A stretch of DNA of 64,000 nucleotides from Hofstenia miamia (lineage: Eukaryota; Xenacoelomorpha; Acoela): NCBI GenBank assembly GCA_004352715.1, contig SCFE01000091.1, forward strand, positions 1,799,024-1,863,023, read 5' to 3'. The notes beneath the pieces were generated by a model. That model made no database searches and had not been told where the DNA came from. It worked only from the letters and a program-made list of their open reading frames with translations. The position numbers and the translations under genes are program-made. Shown one piece after another: positions 13,436 to 25,700 of the stretch. The stretch's first letter is position 1, and the number at the start of each line of letters is the position of its first letter.

Positions 13436-16400
13436 ATATATCATATAAAAAATATTTTTGTTTACTTAAATTCTTAAAAATTTAGTTAAAAGCAAATATT
13501 TAATCTTAAATTTTTCTATTCGTAACAAATGTCCTCAACAAAATAGAAGAGTTTATGAACGCTGTCTCTAAGGGATTACTAAAAATTTTCAACACGTTAA
13601 ATAGTCTCATTTAAAATTTTTTTGAGATATGTATTTAAATAGAATTAAAATACAAACCTTTAAATAATTTCGAAAAATAACGAAGAATCTTTTAAAAATC
13701 AAGTATGGCAAATTATAACTCGCGTACAGTAGCCTTAGTAGGAACAATTTATAACATGGCGCTACAAAATACAATTTCCTATAATCAAAATGTGATCTAA
13801 AGCGTGGCAAATATTTGGGTATTTAAATTAAAAAAATAATTAATCGTCGCTTACTTTGTATACATGACTGCTTGCAATTAATGACACATTTGAACATAAT
13901 TTTCAATCATTTGCTACCAACTGTTGTAAAGACTGACAGAAATGTTTTCAAAGCGGTTTTAAATTAATTGAACAAATTGATCTGTTTGAATGCTTTTAAG
14001 TGCATTGTTTCACCACAATGTAAAATTTAGCAAATTCAAAATATAATTTTTCCAATTTCAAATTTATTTAATGCACTGCAAAACTTAACTTATAAGGGCA
14101 GAAGTTATTATAATTCATTTTCAATAATTTTTAATATAAAAATGGAATTTATTGTCTGTAAATTTTAAATCCAAGTTCGTATATCCAATAAATTCTAAAT
14201 AATTTTATACAAATGCAATGAATCTTCCTTATTTTCATCTACACTGTTCCCCATTAAAAATTCTACGTACAGGACCCACACAATTTTGAATTACACTTTG
14301 TATCAATAATTCAACTTTTGTCAATAAATTATAAATAATTATATACTATTTCAAAGTTCTGTACAAAAATGATTAAATTTTCATTTAAAAAAATTTCTAG
14401 AAATTGAAAATAATACAAGAATAATTTCGCAGACGTAATGTCACTTCGAATACGGCGAAATCAAAATCACATTTTGAAAATTCAAATTCCCTCGAAAAAA
14501 GTTGAATTTCTACATAACGCGACCCACATAAATTTCGAGAAAGTATGCTTAAAAATTCATATAGCAATAAACCCGCTCGAAAAATAATTCTAAGAATATT
14601 ATAATAATATAAAAGAACAAAGATCCACTTTCTTATTATCTAGCATCTTTGCAGTTTTTAGATGGTTGATAATTTTATGGAATTGAACACATGTATGTTT
14701 ATATGCATATCACTAAAATTTGATTCAGTTGAAAAATTAGCTTTAAAATCGGTTCTATTGTATATTTCTCTATATTGTAAGTCAATCTTTAGTAAGCATG
14801 TTTTCAAGGATGATCAATGCCTTTCTTGTTGACCTTTATGATACAATTGAGTTATATGCAAACAAGTTATACCAGGATCATTTGCATTCATTATTTTTTC
14901 TTAAAATAGAAATAAAATTTCGTTTAGAATTGTTAGCCCACCTTAATTACAACTTCAAATTTACATGGTCTATGTAATCTATTAAAAAATCAAGTAAACA
15001 CAAATATTGGATTTCGAGTTCCATGCTGATCTTTTAGCCAACGCTCTTTCCTATGCTCACCAAATTATTTTTTAAATTTCAGCTCTCACATTGTATCATA
15101 TTGGTGTGCATAGTTAATACCTGTACAGAAAATTTCTGTTGGAATAAAAAAGAGTAGAACAAAAATAAATTATGTATTTATAACATAGTAAAAGGAAAAC
15201 TTTAAATCATTGCTGTGATTGAAATACTTAAAAGATTTATAATTTTCTATTGAAATTTCCTATTTTTAAAAAAACTTTAAGATCTCTACATACATAATTG
15301 TCAGTTAATCAGGGGTCTAAAGTCCATGGAAGTAACATCTAACCTTAACTGTCTCCTTTTAGGTTGATATACCACACAAACCCTTTTGATGCTTACTGTG
15401 CACAGTCAGAAGTGATCACAAATTTCGCGCAACGACACACTTCGACGGAGCCGGGGACGGGCACAGTTTTAAAATAAAAATTGATGAAGAGACACTCATC
15501 TATCCTTTGATGTTTTCAACTCTTAGATATCCTTATTAGTTCGTGATTTATAAGAACTCATATTTTTTTTTCAAGAAACCATAAGAAATTAATTAAAAAT
15601 TGGAATAACTCAAACGCTAACATATATATATACAGAGTTGCAAGTGATCCGGATTTTTTAGGCTATGACATACTAACACGTACAAGTGCATCAACAAATA
15701 ATTTAAATGTAATAAAACACTAAATAGATATAGAAAATGAAAATGAAAGAAGGAACATAGGACCAGCTTAAACGATTCAAAAACAAGATAGGTCCAGCAA
15801 ACATGCTTGCAACTTTGAATATATAAACATGATTTCCTTGAAATATTGGGAAAATAAAGAGTATAGCATTAATAGAAATGATCAATAAGTAACGCAATTG
15901 ATTCAATCGTAAAATAAATTGAATGAACAAATTTATGGCAATTTGAAACCTTAGAATTGGGTTCATAGGCCCCTTTGAAAGTAAATTCGAATTAAACGCA
16001 AGTTAAGGCGACAAAAAATGGCATATCGAACATTGTTTTAAAATCAATAGTATTTATTTTATATTAAGCAAAAAACAAAGAACTACCCTGGCGACGTGTT
16101 GGAAATTGATGAACTTTGTGAAAAATAGCCTCCCACTTAACACTTTTGATGATTTGATTAAAGTTTAAGATTGCCTTTAATATAATTAAAATTTCTTTTA
16201 ATTTAATTGGGACGACGTTATTCTTCCCTCATGTCAATTGCACCTCTTCGAGGCCATTTATTGAATTTTAACTTAAGAATGATGAATTAAGTCTTTTATC
16301 CAAATTTATCATTTAATTATACATCGGCAGCTAGCACTAAGATTTTAAAAAATTGTTAAATTAAAAGTTTCTTTCAAAAGAGTTAAAGAAATATTTAAAA

Positions 16401-18837
16401 TGACAAAAATCGAAAACTTTCCATTAATTTGTGAAATTCGACTTGCATAAAACTTATGAGGGCACTTGAAGTGTTATGCACAATAATGTATTAAAATTTT
16501 GTTAATGGACCAATAAGTCTGAATTAGGGATGTGCGAGAAACGTTTTACAAAAATTTTTTCCGAACAACATTAGGAGCAGGTAAAAATGAGTAGCACTAA
16601 CTTTTATATAAATCCAACAGACCTCCTTCACAAGATTCTTGCGAATCAGAATATTTTAATATTCATAGTTGGTGACTCTGGATCAGATAAAATTGAAAAA
16701 TTAGATGAAAAGTCTGGTTGTATTATGTCAAGATTAACTCCTTTGGAATAAGTCTTTGCCTTATTGAAAACAAGCAAAAATGTACAAGTAGCAAATTTTT
16801 TTCATATCATTATAACGACAAAACTGCAATTTTGTCAATAAGTATTAACGCACGATGATCGATCTTAAACTACATAGTTGTTTTTTAAACCAGTTCATGT
16901 CGGTCAAGGGAAGTGAAGACAATAGAATGGTCATTATAGACCTTGGGAATGATCGGTGATATTTCCAAGAGAACATGCAAAACATTTTTCACTGGCAATT
17001 CAATTTACATATGAACATTATCTTATGTGCTTATATTTTTTAGTGAAATAATGTTCATAGGAACAAAAATTTAGTCGGTTATTCATTAAGTAATTCTATA
17101 AAAACACTTTGAATTTTCCATATTATCTACAAATTAGACATATAAGAAACATCCCGAAATATCCCGAGTAAAATCAGATTATTCGAAAGAAAAATTGAAG
17201 TTCGGCTCATTTACGAGTGATATGAACATTTACAACAAAATTTGAAAAAAATTAAAAAATCAAAATTTAGCAAACTTAGATAATTTGATATCCGTTTAAA
17301 TCTTCCACAGAAACTCATTGCATTTTTTTTCAATTTCTACAATGAACATACCATTTTCAAGTAATGTCAACTCACGTAGACTTTTCAATAGAAAGCAAAA
17401 AGCGAACTCCGGCGCAAATATTTTTTGACAGATTTGCAGTACCTCAAATACCTTAGCCAAAGGCTTACAATAATAGAAGCCTGAAGGCTTGACAAGCAAA
17501 TTATTGCTTCATAGGGAAACTTCAGTTTTCGTATTAATGCAAATTTCAAATCACTAAGACAGGTCTTTGTTGAACAAGGCCTACTCCAGACCCAAGCAAA
17601 TTCTTGAAACTTCAAATTTGCCCAATTCGGCCGATTTCATATGCAAAAATATAATATTCAATTTGCCCATATAAAAAAGTTAATATGTATATTTATCTTA
17701 TTGCCAACGTAATTACGTTACACAACATTTCACTCACCTCCCAATTTCTATGCCTTCAAACAGTCTACGCAGATAATTACAAAACTTTCTGCAAAAACCA
17801 AATTTAGAAGTGTCACTTCAAAAAGGAATGAATAGAAATTCGTTATCGATTGAAAAAACTACAACGAAAAACAAATTAATTTACTACACTATATTTGGCT
17901 TTGTAGGTACGGATTCCATTTTGTGATAATGAGCGCTTTTTCATACTATTATATAATACTTACACAGAAACAAACTGTCGGAAAAATTTCAAATAAAATT
18001 CAAAATCAAACCGCTAAATTTAAAAAACTTAAACGCTATAGGATATCATAGAAAAAAACAAAAACAAATTTTATTAAAAAATGAAATATAAATTTTCTAT
18101 AATAATACCTTTTTTGTTAGGAAATTGCTGGTTTTTTCTTTCGAAACTTTCCCATTGTCTGTAAAAAGCATTAAAAATAACGACTTTAATCTTTATAATA
18201 CTTTAGTTTAGGTAAATTTAAGAAATTATTCAATATTAATTTTACCTTGCAACCACGACTGCAAAATAGCCTAAGTTAGACACATTGTATGCGTTCATTT
18301 CTCACTGATTAGTGCAAAAATTCTTATTTTGACTATTTTCAGGAATAACTGTGCATTGCAGTGTAAATAACCCACTTAATTATCTGAAATAATTCCCTGC
18401 AAATAATGCCGAATCCCACGAGTAATGCAAATTAAAAATTCAAGCAACTGCTTCGAAATTTTAAAACTTTAATATGACGATTATTGATTTATAAAAAATT
18501 TGATAATTCTGAGAAGCCATTTTTCTTCATAGTTCTGATGAGTCACAGTTTCTGCAAATTACTTAAACTTTAACACCAACAAGCTACCATGAAGCGCGAG
18601 ATTTTTCCAGTAAATATTTCAAAACAAATTGTAGATTGGTAAGAATAATTAGCGCTCACGTAGGTTTAGCAATCTAATATAATAATTTTAGCAAGGAATG
18701 AAACATTCATCAACTTTGGAATTAGAGAATGCCCAGTCTGCGAAATTAGGCTGCGAAAACTTTATTCCCTGACAATATATAGCTGTCATTACTTTTGATG
18801 TCTAAGGCGCTTTATCCAGAAAGAGATAAAAGTGATC
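13084..18837. other. Gene-free AT-rich stretch
   Basis: No supported gene. It contains a compound (TA)n/(TATC)n run at about 13376-13432. A single CAGAGTTGCAAGTGATCC motif at 15636-15653 resembles the left end of the 62.7-kb element. A short GC-rich patch (TTCGACGGAGCCGGGGACGG) lies at about 15440-15462, of unknown nature. Confidence 0.55.
13376..13432. repeat. (TA)n/(TATC)n microsatellite
   Basis: Run of TATA with interspersed TATCTA units, then pure AT. Confidence 0.9.
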
Positions 18838-19088
18838 CACGAACTCTTTGTCTTATTCCGTACGTAGTCATTTTTATAAACATATATTTGTTAAAACCTA
18901 AATCTGTTAAATGCAGCTAACATTAGAAATAAGGACATGAAATGCGAAAGGANNNNNNNNNNNNNNNNNNNNNCACGAACTCTTTGTCTTATTCCGTACG
19001 TAGTCATTTTTATAAACATATATTTGTTAAAACCTAAATCTGTTAAATGCAGCTAACATTAGAAATAAGGACATGAAATGCAAAAGGA
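18838..19088. repeat. 115-bp direct duplication around a 21-N gap
   Basis: 18838-18952 and 18974-19088 are the same 115 bases (starting CACGAACTCTTTGTC) with one visible difference near the end (GCGAAAGG versus GCAAAAGG). They are separated only by Ns at 18953-18973. This pattern is most simply an unmerged overlap of two contig ends or haplotypes, so one copy is probably artificial. Confidence 0.85.
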
Positions 19089-20380
19089 GGAAAATGTTAG
19101 TACAACACGTATTCGACCCACCTACATCTCACTTATTACGTCTTTGACTGCATAATTATGTAAATTAACCACTAATCTATGACAGCTAACTGTGTCATTT
19201 TAATAAACATCAACAGAAACTTTTATAGCTATGAACTTTAGATGATTCTATATTCTTCAATATTTCAACTGCTAATGCTGCATCACAAAAACTTTAACCC
19301 AAACCAAACCCAAAAATAATATTTTGGAAGATTGATTAGGAAACGATAGATAATAAGAAATGGGAGTAGGAAAATTTTGAAGTGCAAAATGCTGAATATT
19401 GTAAATATTTATAAGTAAATATGTTTGTTGGAACCTCTAGTGCATTCAATTTCTGAAAAATAAAGGTGACAACAACTGCAAAATTGCCTATCACGACTAA
19501 ATTTGTCATTCATTGAAGCCTATAGCTGGAAGGAAGAGATTGGAAAATTAATGGTTTTATGCTAAATCTTCTGTTTTGTCGACGCAGAAGAATGTTTATT
19601 ATTTCCTAGGATTGTTTCCAATCGATGACACGTTGTGCTTTACTAATAATTGCTGTATTTATCTAATGTGGAACGTAAGCTTCCCAATTTCAGTTATCAG
19701 TTATCCACTAATAAATGCCAGTTCATTGTGACTCATGTGTTAGAATACAAGGCGTTACTACAATAGCAATATTCTTGCTATGTTAATTTTACCAATCTTT
19801 TATAAATAAGGCCAACACACATTTTGACTGACTTTCAAAGTCATCCGAACTACTTAGGCCAATATCCTAAAAAGGCATCTACAGTTTTTAAAACGAGCAC
19901 ATGCACAACATACTGAAAATTAAATGGTGAACTAGGTGAAGTCATTCTTCTAATCATTATTATTAACATTAACGCATTCAGGGAAAACTGAATGAACTGA
20001 ACTACTACGTATGATGGAAACATTTTGGTCGTGAAAAACAGTTTAAAGTTGTAGGTAGAACCCCTCTAAATTACTAATAAGAAACTTTCTTATAACTCCC
20101 TTCTGCATGACCGTCACAAATCTTCATAAAAATTATTCCTATTGAAAGGCATATAAACCTAAAAATTACCTCGGTAACAATAGTCTGTTATACTGCTATA
20201 TGCCAAAATAATACAAACCAGTGAAAATATCATTCGATGGGTTTGTAGCCATGTATCGACAAAGAGAAGAAGAGGGTTAAAATTAATCTCACAATGTTTT
20301 TTATATATTTCAAAATATGTCACTTTTTTGATGAAAAATTTAACGCAACTAATAATTTAGCAAGCTTGCCGTTATGCGTT
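19089..20380. other. Gene-free AT-rich stretch
   Basis: Nothing recognisable on either strand. Confidence 0.5.
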
Positions 20381-20518
20381 GTGCACATGACACACCACAC
20401 CACAAAGTGTTGTGCTGTTTTGTGTAGAATTTCAAGTGTTGTTGTGCACACAACACAACATGTTGTGTGGGGGATAAAACTTCAGCCTCATAGAATCCAT
20501 AATTTTGCACATGATACA
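20381..20518. repeat. TTGTG/CACAA-rich palindromic repeat
   Basis: A 140-bp patch of repeated TTGTG and CACAAC motifs with the perfect 16-bp palindrome ACACAACATGTTGTGT at 20453-20468. TGCACATGAYACA is present at both edges (20382-20394 and 20506-20518) in direct orientation. Open frames through it (for example HTTQHVV) are by-products of the repeat. It could be an end region of a decayed DNA element. Origin is unknown. Confidence 0.4.
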
Positions 20519-21337
20519 AAAAATTTGGCCTTTTTATGTCTTTTTAATTTAAAAACTAGCTATTGCGCTATTAATGCCATAAAACAATAGGAAATATAAT
20601 CCCATTAGTCATTGATATATGTTCTTACAATCAGGTGTGCACTACCTTTGAGTAGTCCCCTACATACAATTTTGCTATAAAATTTTTCAAAATAGCAACA
20701 TACAAATACCTTTTCAAAAGATATTTTATTTTTTAACGAATTTTACATTTTCAAATATTGTCATAATTTTAGAGTTTTCAGTCCTATGAGTAGATTCTTG
20801 CATTAAGTCTTATTGGTAGCTGTGTAAGCTAAGCAAGTCAAATAAACGTGAAATAGTTGAGTTGGTATGTATTATGTATAGAAAAATATCAATACTTTTT
20901 GAACATCTAATTTTAGATACCAGTTTCGATATTTTGATCTTATGACTTTGTTACACCTTTTCCTACTGAAATATTTGTATATACAGATATTGGTGTTTTG
21001 TAATATTATTTTCACATATATTTGGTGTTTTGTAATTTTCATAACATATATTAGTGTTTTTTAATTTCTTGATTTTTTGTAACACTTCAAATAATTTTCT
21101 CTTATTTTTTAGTTTTTCATATTATAGTTAGCAAGAGTATTTAACTTTACAAAACCCCAATATGTGTGAAGAGTTACAAAACACTAATATATGTGATAAA
21201 TTGAATATTTTAGAGAAAAAAATTCAAAAGAGGAAAAGAACTACATAATAATATCTTGGTTTAAAGCATTATCTTGGTTTTAAGCAATAGATTTTCTTAT
21301 AAAAAAAATTCATCTATCTTGAATTCAGTTTCACAAT
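20519..21337. other. Gene-free AT-rich stretch
   Basis: T-rich, with several copies of a GGTGTTTTGTAAT-like motif (20992-21062) and its inverse (CAAAACACTAATATATG near 21178). No gene seen. Confidence 0.45.
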
Positions 21338-21602
21338 AAGATTGTGAAATTTGGAATTTCGCGAAATCTCTAAAATTCAGCGAATTTGTGAAATTGATAT
21401 TTTACTTACCTAGCTTCAAAAAATCATTAAAAAACTTGGATACTTCATGTATTTTTTAAAAAATACTAAACCTAACCCTAACGCTAACCCAAAGCCCAAC
21501 TTCTCAAACTTAGCTGTTTTATGAAGTTTTTAAGTGAAATAGCAAGTTCAGAAATTCACTGAAATTTTAGGGATTTCACGAACTTCCTAATTACACAATC
21601 TG
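21338..21602. mobile_element. MITE with about 65-bp terminal inverted repeats
   Basis: The left end (AGATTGTGAAATTTGGAATT onward, to about 21405) and the reverse complement of the right end (AGATTGTGTAATTAGGAAGT onward) align over about 65 bases with roughly 80% identity. The core holds a short telomere-like CCTAAC stretch at about 21468-21490. There is no coding capacity. It is 265 bp long, sized like a MITE. Target duplication and superfamily are not resolved. Confidence 0.7.
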
Positions 21603-21608
21603 ATTGTA

Positions 21609-21610
<2 letters not shown>

Positions 21611-21647
<37 letters not shown>

Positions 21648-21670
21648 ATATATACATACATATATATATA
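21611..21670. repeat. (TA)n microsatellite
   Basis: Two AT runs separated by TATACATACA. The second abuts the repeat at 21671-21714. Confidence 0.9.
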
Positions 21671-21714
21671 TAAAATGAAATTTAGGGAACCTTTAACGAA
21701 AAATAATTTTACAT
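21671..21714 (-). repeat. Copy of a dispersed repeat end, cut by a gap
   Basis: This 44-bp stretch is the reverse complement of 35637-35681 with only one or two differences. In both places the motif (ATGTAAAATTATTTTT, then GTTAAAGGTTCCC) sits directly against a (TA)n run. It is probably the end of one transposable-element family. The remainder of this copy lies in the N gap. Confidence 0.7.
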
Positions 21715-22714
21715 NNNNNNNNNNNNNNNNNNNNNNNNNNNNNNNNNNNNNNNNNNNNNNNNNNNNNNNNNNNNNNNNNNNNNNNNNNNNNNNNNNNNNN
21801 NNNNNNNNNNNNNNNNNNNNNNNNNNNNNNNNNNNNNNNNNNNNNNNNNNNNNNNNNNNNNNNNNNNNNNNNNNNNNNNNNNNNNNNNNNNNNNNNNNNN
21901 NNNNNNNNNNNNNNNNNNNNNNNNNNNNNNNNNNNNNNNNNNNNNNNNNNNNNNNNNNNNNNNNNNNNNNNNNNNNNNNNNNNNNNNNNNNNNNNNNNNN
22001 NNNNNNNNNNNNNNNNNNNNNNNNNNNNNNNNNNNNNNNNNNNNNNNNNNNNNNNNNNNNNNNNNNNNNNNNNNNNNNNNNNNNNNNNNNNNNNNNNNNN
22101 NNNNNNNNNNNNNNNNNNNNNNNNNNNNNNNNNNNNNNNNNNNNNNNNNNNNNNNNNNNNNNNNNNNNNNNNNNNNNNNNNNNNNNNNNNNNNNNNNNNN
22201 NNNNNNNNNNNNNNNNNNNNNNNNNNNNNNNNNNNNNNNNNNNNNNNNNNNNNNNNNNNNNNNNNNNNNNNNNNNNNNNNNNNNNNNNNNNNNNNNNNNN
22301 NNNNNNNNNNNNNNNNNNNNNNNNNNNNNNNNNNNNNNNNNNNNNNNNNNNNNNNNNNNNNNNNNNNNNNNNNNNNNNNNNNNNNNNNNNNNNNNNNNNN
22401 NNNNNNNNNNNNNNNNNNNNNNNNNNNNNNNNNNNNNNNNNNNNNNNNNNNNNNNNNNNNNNNNNNNNNNNNNNNNNNNNNNNNNNNNNNNNNNNNNNNN
22501 NNNNNNNNNNNNNNNNNNNNNNNNNNNNNNNNNNNNNNNNNNNNNNNNNNNNNNNNNNNNNNNNNNNNNNNNNNNNNNNNNNNNNNNNNNNNNNNNNNNN
22601 NNNNNNNNNNNNNNNNNNNNNNNNNNNNNNNNNNNNNNNNNNNNNNNNNNNNNNNNNNNNNNNNNNNNNNNNNNNNNNNNNNNNNNNNNNNNNNNNNNNN
22701 NNNNNNNNNNNNNN
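21715..22714. other. Assembly gap (1000 N)
   Basis: Exactly 1000 Ns bounded on the right by TA repeats. The round size suggests a placeholder length. Open frames translated across it have no meaning. Confidence 0.98.
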
Positions 22715-25700
22715 TATATATATATATATACAACAAATTAATGAATCAATTTTACGCTTTATTTGGGAACTGGAAACTTTAATGGACATTTTCCTGCATA
22801 ATTTTTGAAAATAAAATAATGAAGCATAAAGTGTGAGAGAATATTTCACAGCATTTATTAAAGTTTTTATTGGCTTAATAACGCTTTCCCAGTTTCCGCC
22901 TACACCTCTTAACGCTGAAGCTATTGATAAATTATATTGATTTTCCAGTTCTAAGGAATTGCACAAAGATATGAAAATTCATTGGAAATTTATGAAACAC
23001 ATTGAATGAGGAAACTATTGCCTAAGAAATGTCAAAGTTTGTTAAACTGAACTACATTAACATTTGACTATATATGTAAACTTACATTTATAAACAAGAA
23101 AGAAAAGTTTACATTATACTTAATATTTTTCGTTCTAAGCGCTAACTTGCATTTCAGAAATATGAAATATAACCGCTGGAGGCGTTGGTAGATTTCAACA
23201 AATGTGATTTCAGACTTCTATTATAATAAATATAATTCAGAAATTTTAATTATTTTGAAATAGGACTAATTCCATTTCACACATTTTGCTTTTAAGATAG
23301 CTTTTTAATTTATGAGTCACATTGCGTCAGAACAATGCTGGTTGCACAATCAATACTACATTTATTTATTGATTTTTGATTGAAAAGGTTTTTTTGAGAG
23401 ATGAAAGCATTTTAATTTATCGATACTAAATGCGGAGTGTAATATGATTATCAATGCATTCATATTATATTTCATTATTTTATTAAAATATATATTGATT
23501 AAGTTAAAGACATGAATTTCTTTTTCAAACAACAGTATTTCTGCGTAACTAAGTACTTCATAAAATGGTAACTAATCATTGAATCAAATGTAGGTTGAAA
23601 CTATTTACACTAAATTATTATTTCAAACTTCGATTTTTAAGGAACTTCTAATAAATGAATTTTACATCAATTTTACCGAGACATTATTTCGCATATATAG
23701 CAAATGAGAAACAAATATATATTACACTGCTTAAATCTTATAAAGATATTAACATAAATCTATGAATCGAATCTACTTTGTACTTTTGCAGAATTGTTTA
23801 GGAACAGCACACATCGACTCGTTGCCAACATCCATTTATGTCCTACCAAGGGACGCATCAATAAACATTATATCCAGTGATTTCTAAAAATACTTACTCG
23901 GTCATATTGAAAAATCTATCTCATAGGATAAGACAGAATGAAAACCTAATAGAAAACTCATAGTAAATTGCTAAATGGAGGATGTGCGTGCAATACCGAG
24001 GACAAAATGCTTATTAAGGTTCTTAGAGTAAGACTGAGATTGGTTGGATTGTTTCGATTTACAATTTAGCTATAGGTAGTAAGCAATGTGTCTGCTTCTT
24101 ATTCAAATTATTCTTGGGAATACGTCTTTTTAGTCCTCTAATGCATCCCAAATCTTGTCAACAGTTTTTGCGATGTACTTTTTGCAAATCTTAAGCAATT
24201 GTATTTGTGTTTTTAATGTTGATTAAAATGGCCAATAGTGACAAATAAAGTTAAAATTTTAGTTTAAGCTCCAGATGACGAAGAGGCTAAAATTACTAAT
24301 TATGCTGTTATAATAATATCTTCTTAGCTTAAAATATAGATAAAGTTTACTTGTTTCGGTTACTCTTCAAATTCAAATATTAAAATGATATCCATGTTAA
24401 AAATACCTTTTTCACACTTAAAACCAAAAATTGTTCAGTTTTAACAAAATCAGGTCAAAATTGTATCAAAGCGTTTTATATAGCATTGGTAAATTTTCAC
24501 TGCTATTCTTCTTTGAATGATTCCTTTATAGAAAAAAACATATTAACCTATGATCAACGAAGTATAATATATATATAATGTATATAACTTCATAATGAGT
24601 GAAACCTTAATTTAACCCTCGTCGTTCTACTAAAGAAGATATCATATACAATAGTTGTTGTAGTCTCTACTTAGAAGGTAAAAAATTAAGACATGCAATA
24701 CATTTTAAAAAATATCGTGAAAACCCAATATATCTTTTTTAACCCATGTAAGGAAAAAGTAATTAAAATGTATAAAATTAATTAATAGTATTATGATTTG
24801 TTCTGTACTAAATTTTACCGTTTATATTCACAATTCTTACATATTTTTACACCTCGCCTTAAAAATGATATAGAACTAATGGGCATAACAAAATATCGGC
24901 CCTGGGGATCTCAGGAAGAAACAGTTGATCTACACATATAGCCTCTGTTTCAAATTTCGAAGTCCTTGTTAATTCACTAACTTAAATCAGTTAGCAGTAT
25001 TATTGTAAAACAACGCATTGCATATCCGCAGCTGCATGCAAATATGTACAAGATTCGTTCTTCGTCTCATAAAATCGTTTCTATTGCATACGATGACGAG
25101 CTCAACATATATTTACAAAAGAAAATTGTCATTCGACAAAACAATCATTTTGGCTCAACTCAGTGATGTCCCTTTAAATATTTTTACAGGAAAATTTATA
25201 TTTAAAGGAAAAGATAAAAATTTAAAGGATCCTTTTAAAGGATTACACAATATATTGTAAAACATGCGAATTGCAATTTAGAAATAAAACAGCACAAATA
25301 TTGCAATCAAAGCTTGAGGTTTTCTTTTATAATCTATTACGCTGATTTTGTGTAAGGATTATGCCTCAAAAATACATCAAATTAATGGAATGATCAAAGT
25401 GAACAACATGATGTGGGATGCTGTCAAATGTGATAGTTTTAAAATAGTTAAGAATTAGTGACAATCAGGAGGATCGTTCGGTTATACTAGATGATGGAAA
25501 AACAAAAGGCCACTTTGATGACATCCGAAATAGTGTGCGTGAAATTGCACTGATTCATGTAGGGAAGCGAATTAATTTTTCTGTTCGCAAAATCACCAAG
25601 TTAAACGGGTTGGGCATGGTAGATGTTTGGATGACTGACAGATACTACCAAGAATTTAGTATAGAGATATATATATGGCCGGCCAGTCCATGGGGAGCGC

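Noticed and set aside
18536-18570. CTGATGAG motif as a hammerhead ribozyme core
   Set aside because: No GAAA and stems in the required places.
21587-22966. Long open frames spanning N gaps (also at 33886-34195, 54477-55736, 58237-58581 and 59177-59495)
   Set aside because: They are translations of runs of N plus TA-repeat Ile-Tyr codons; no real coding content.
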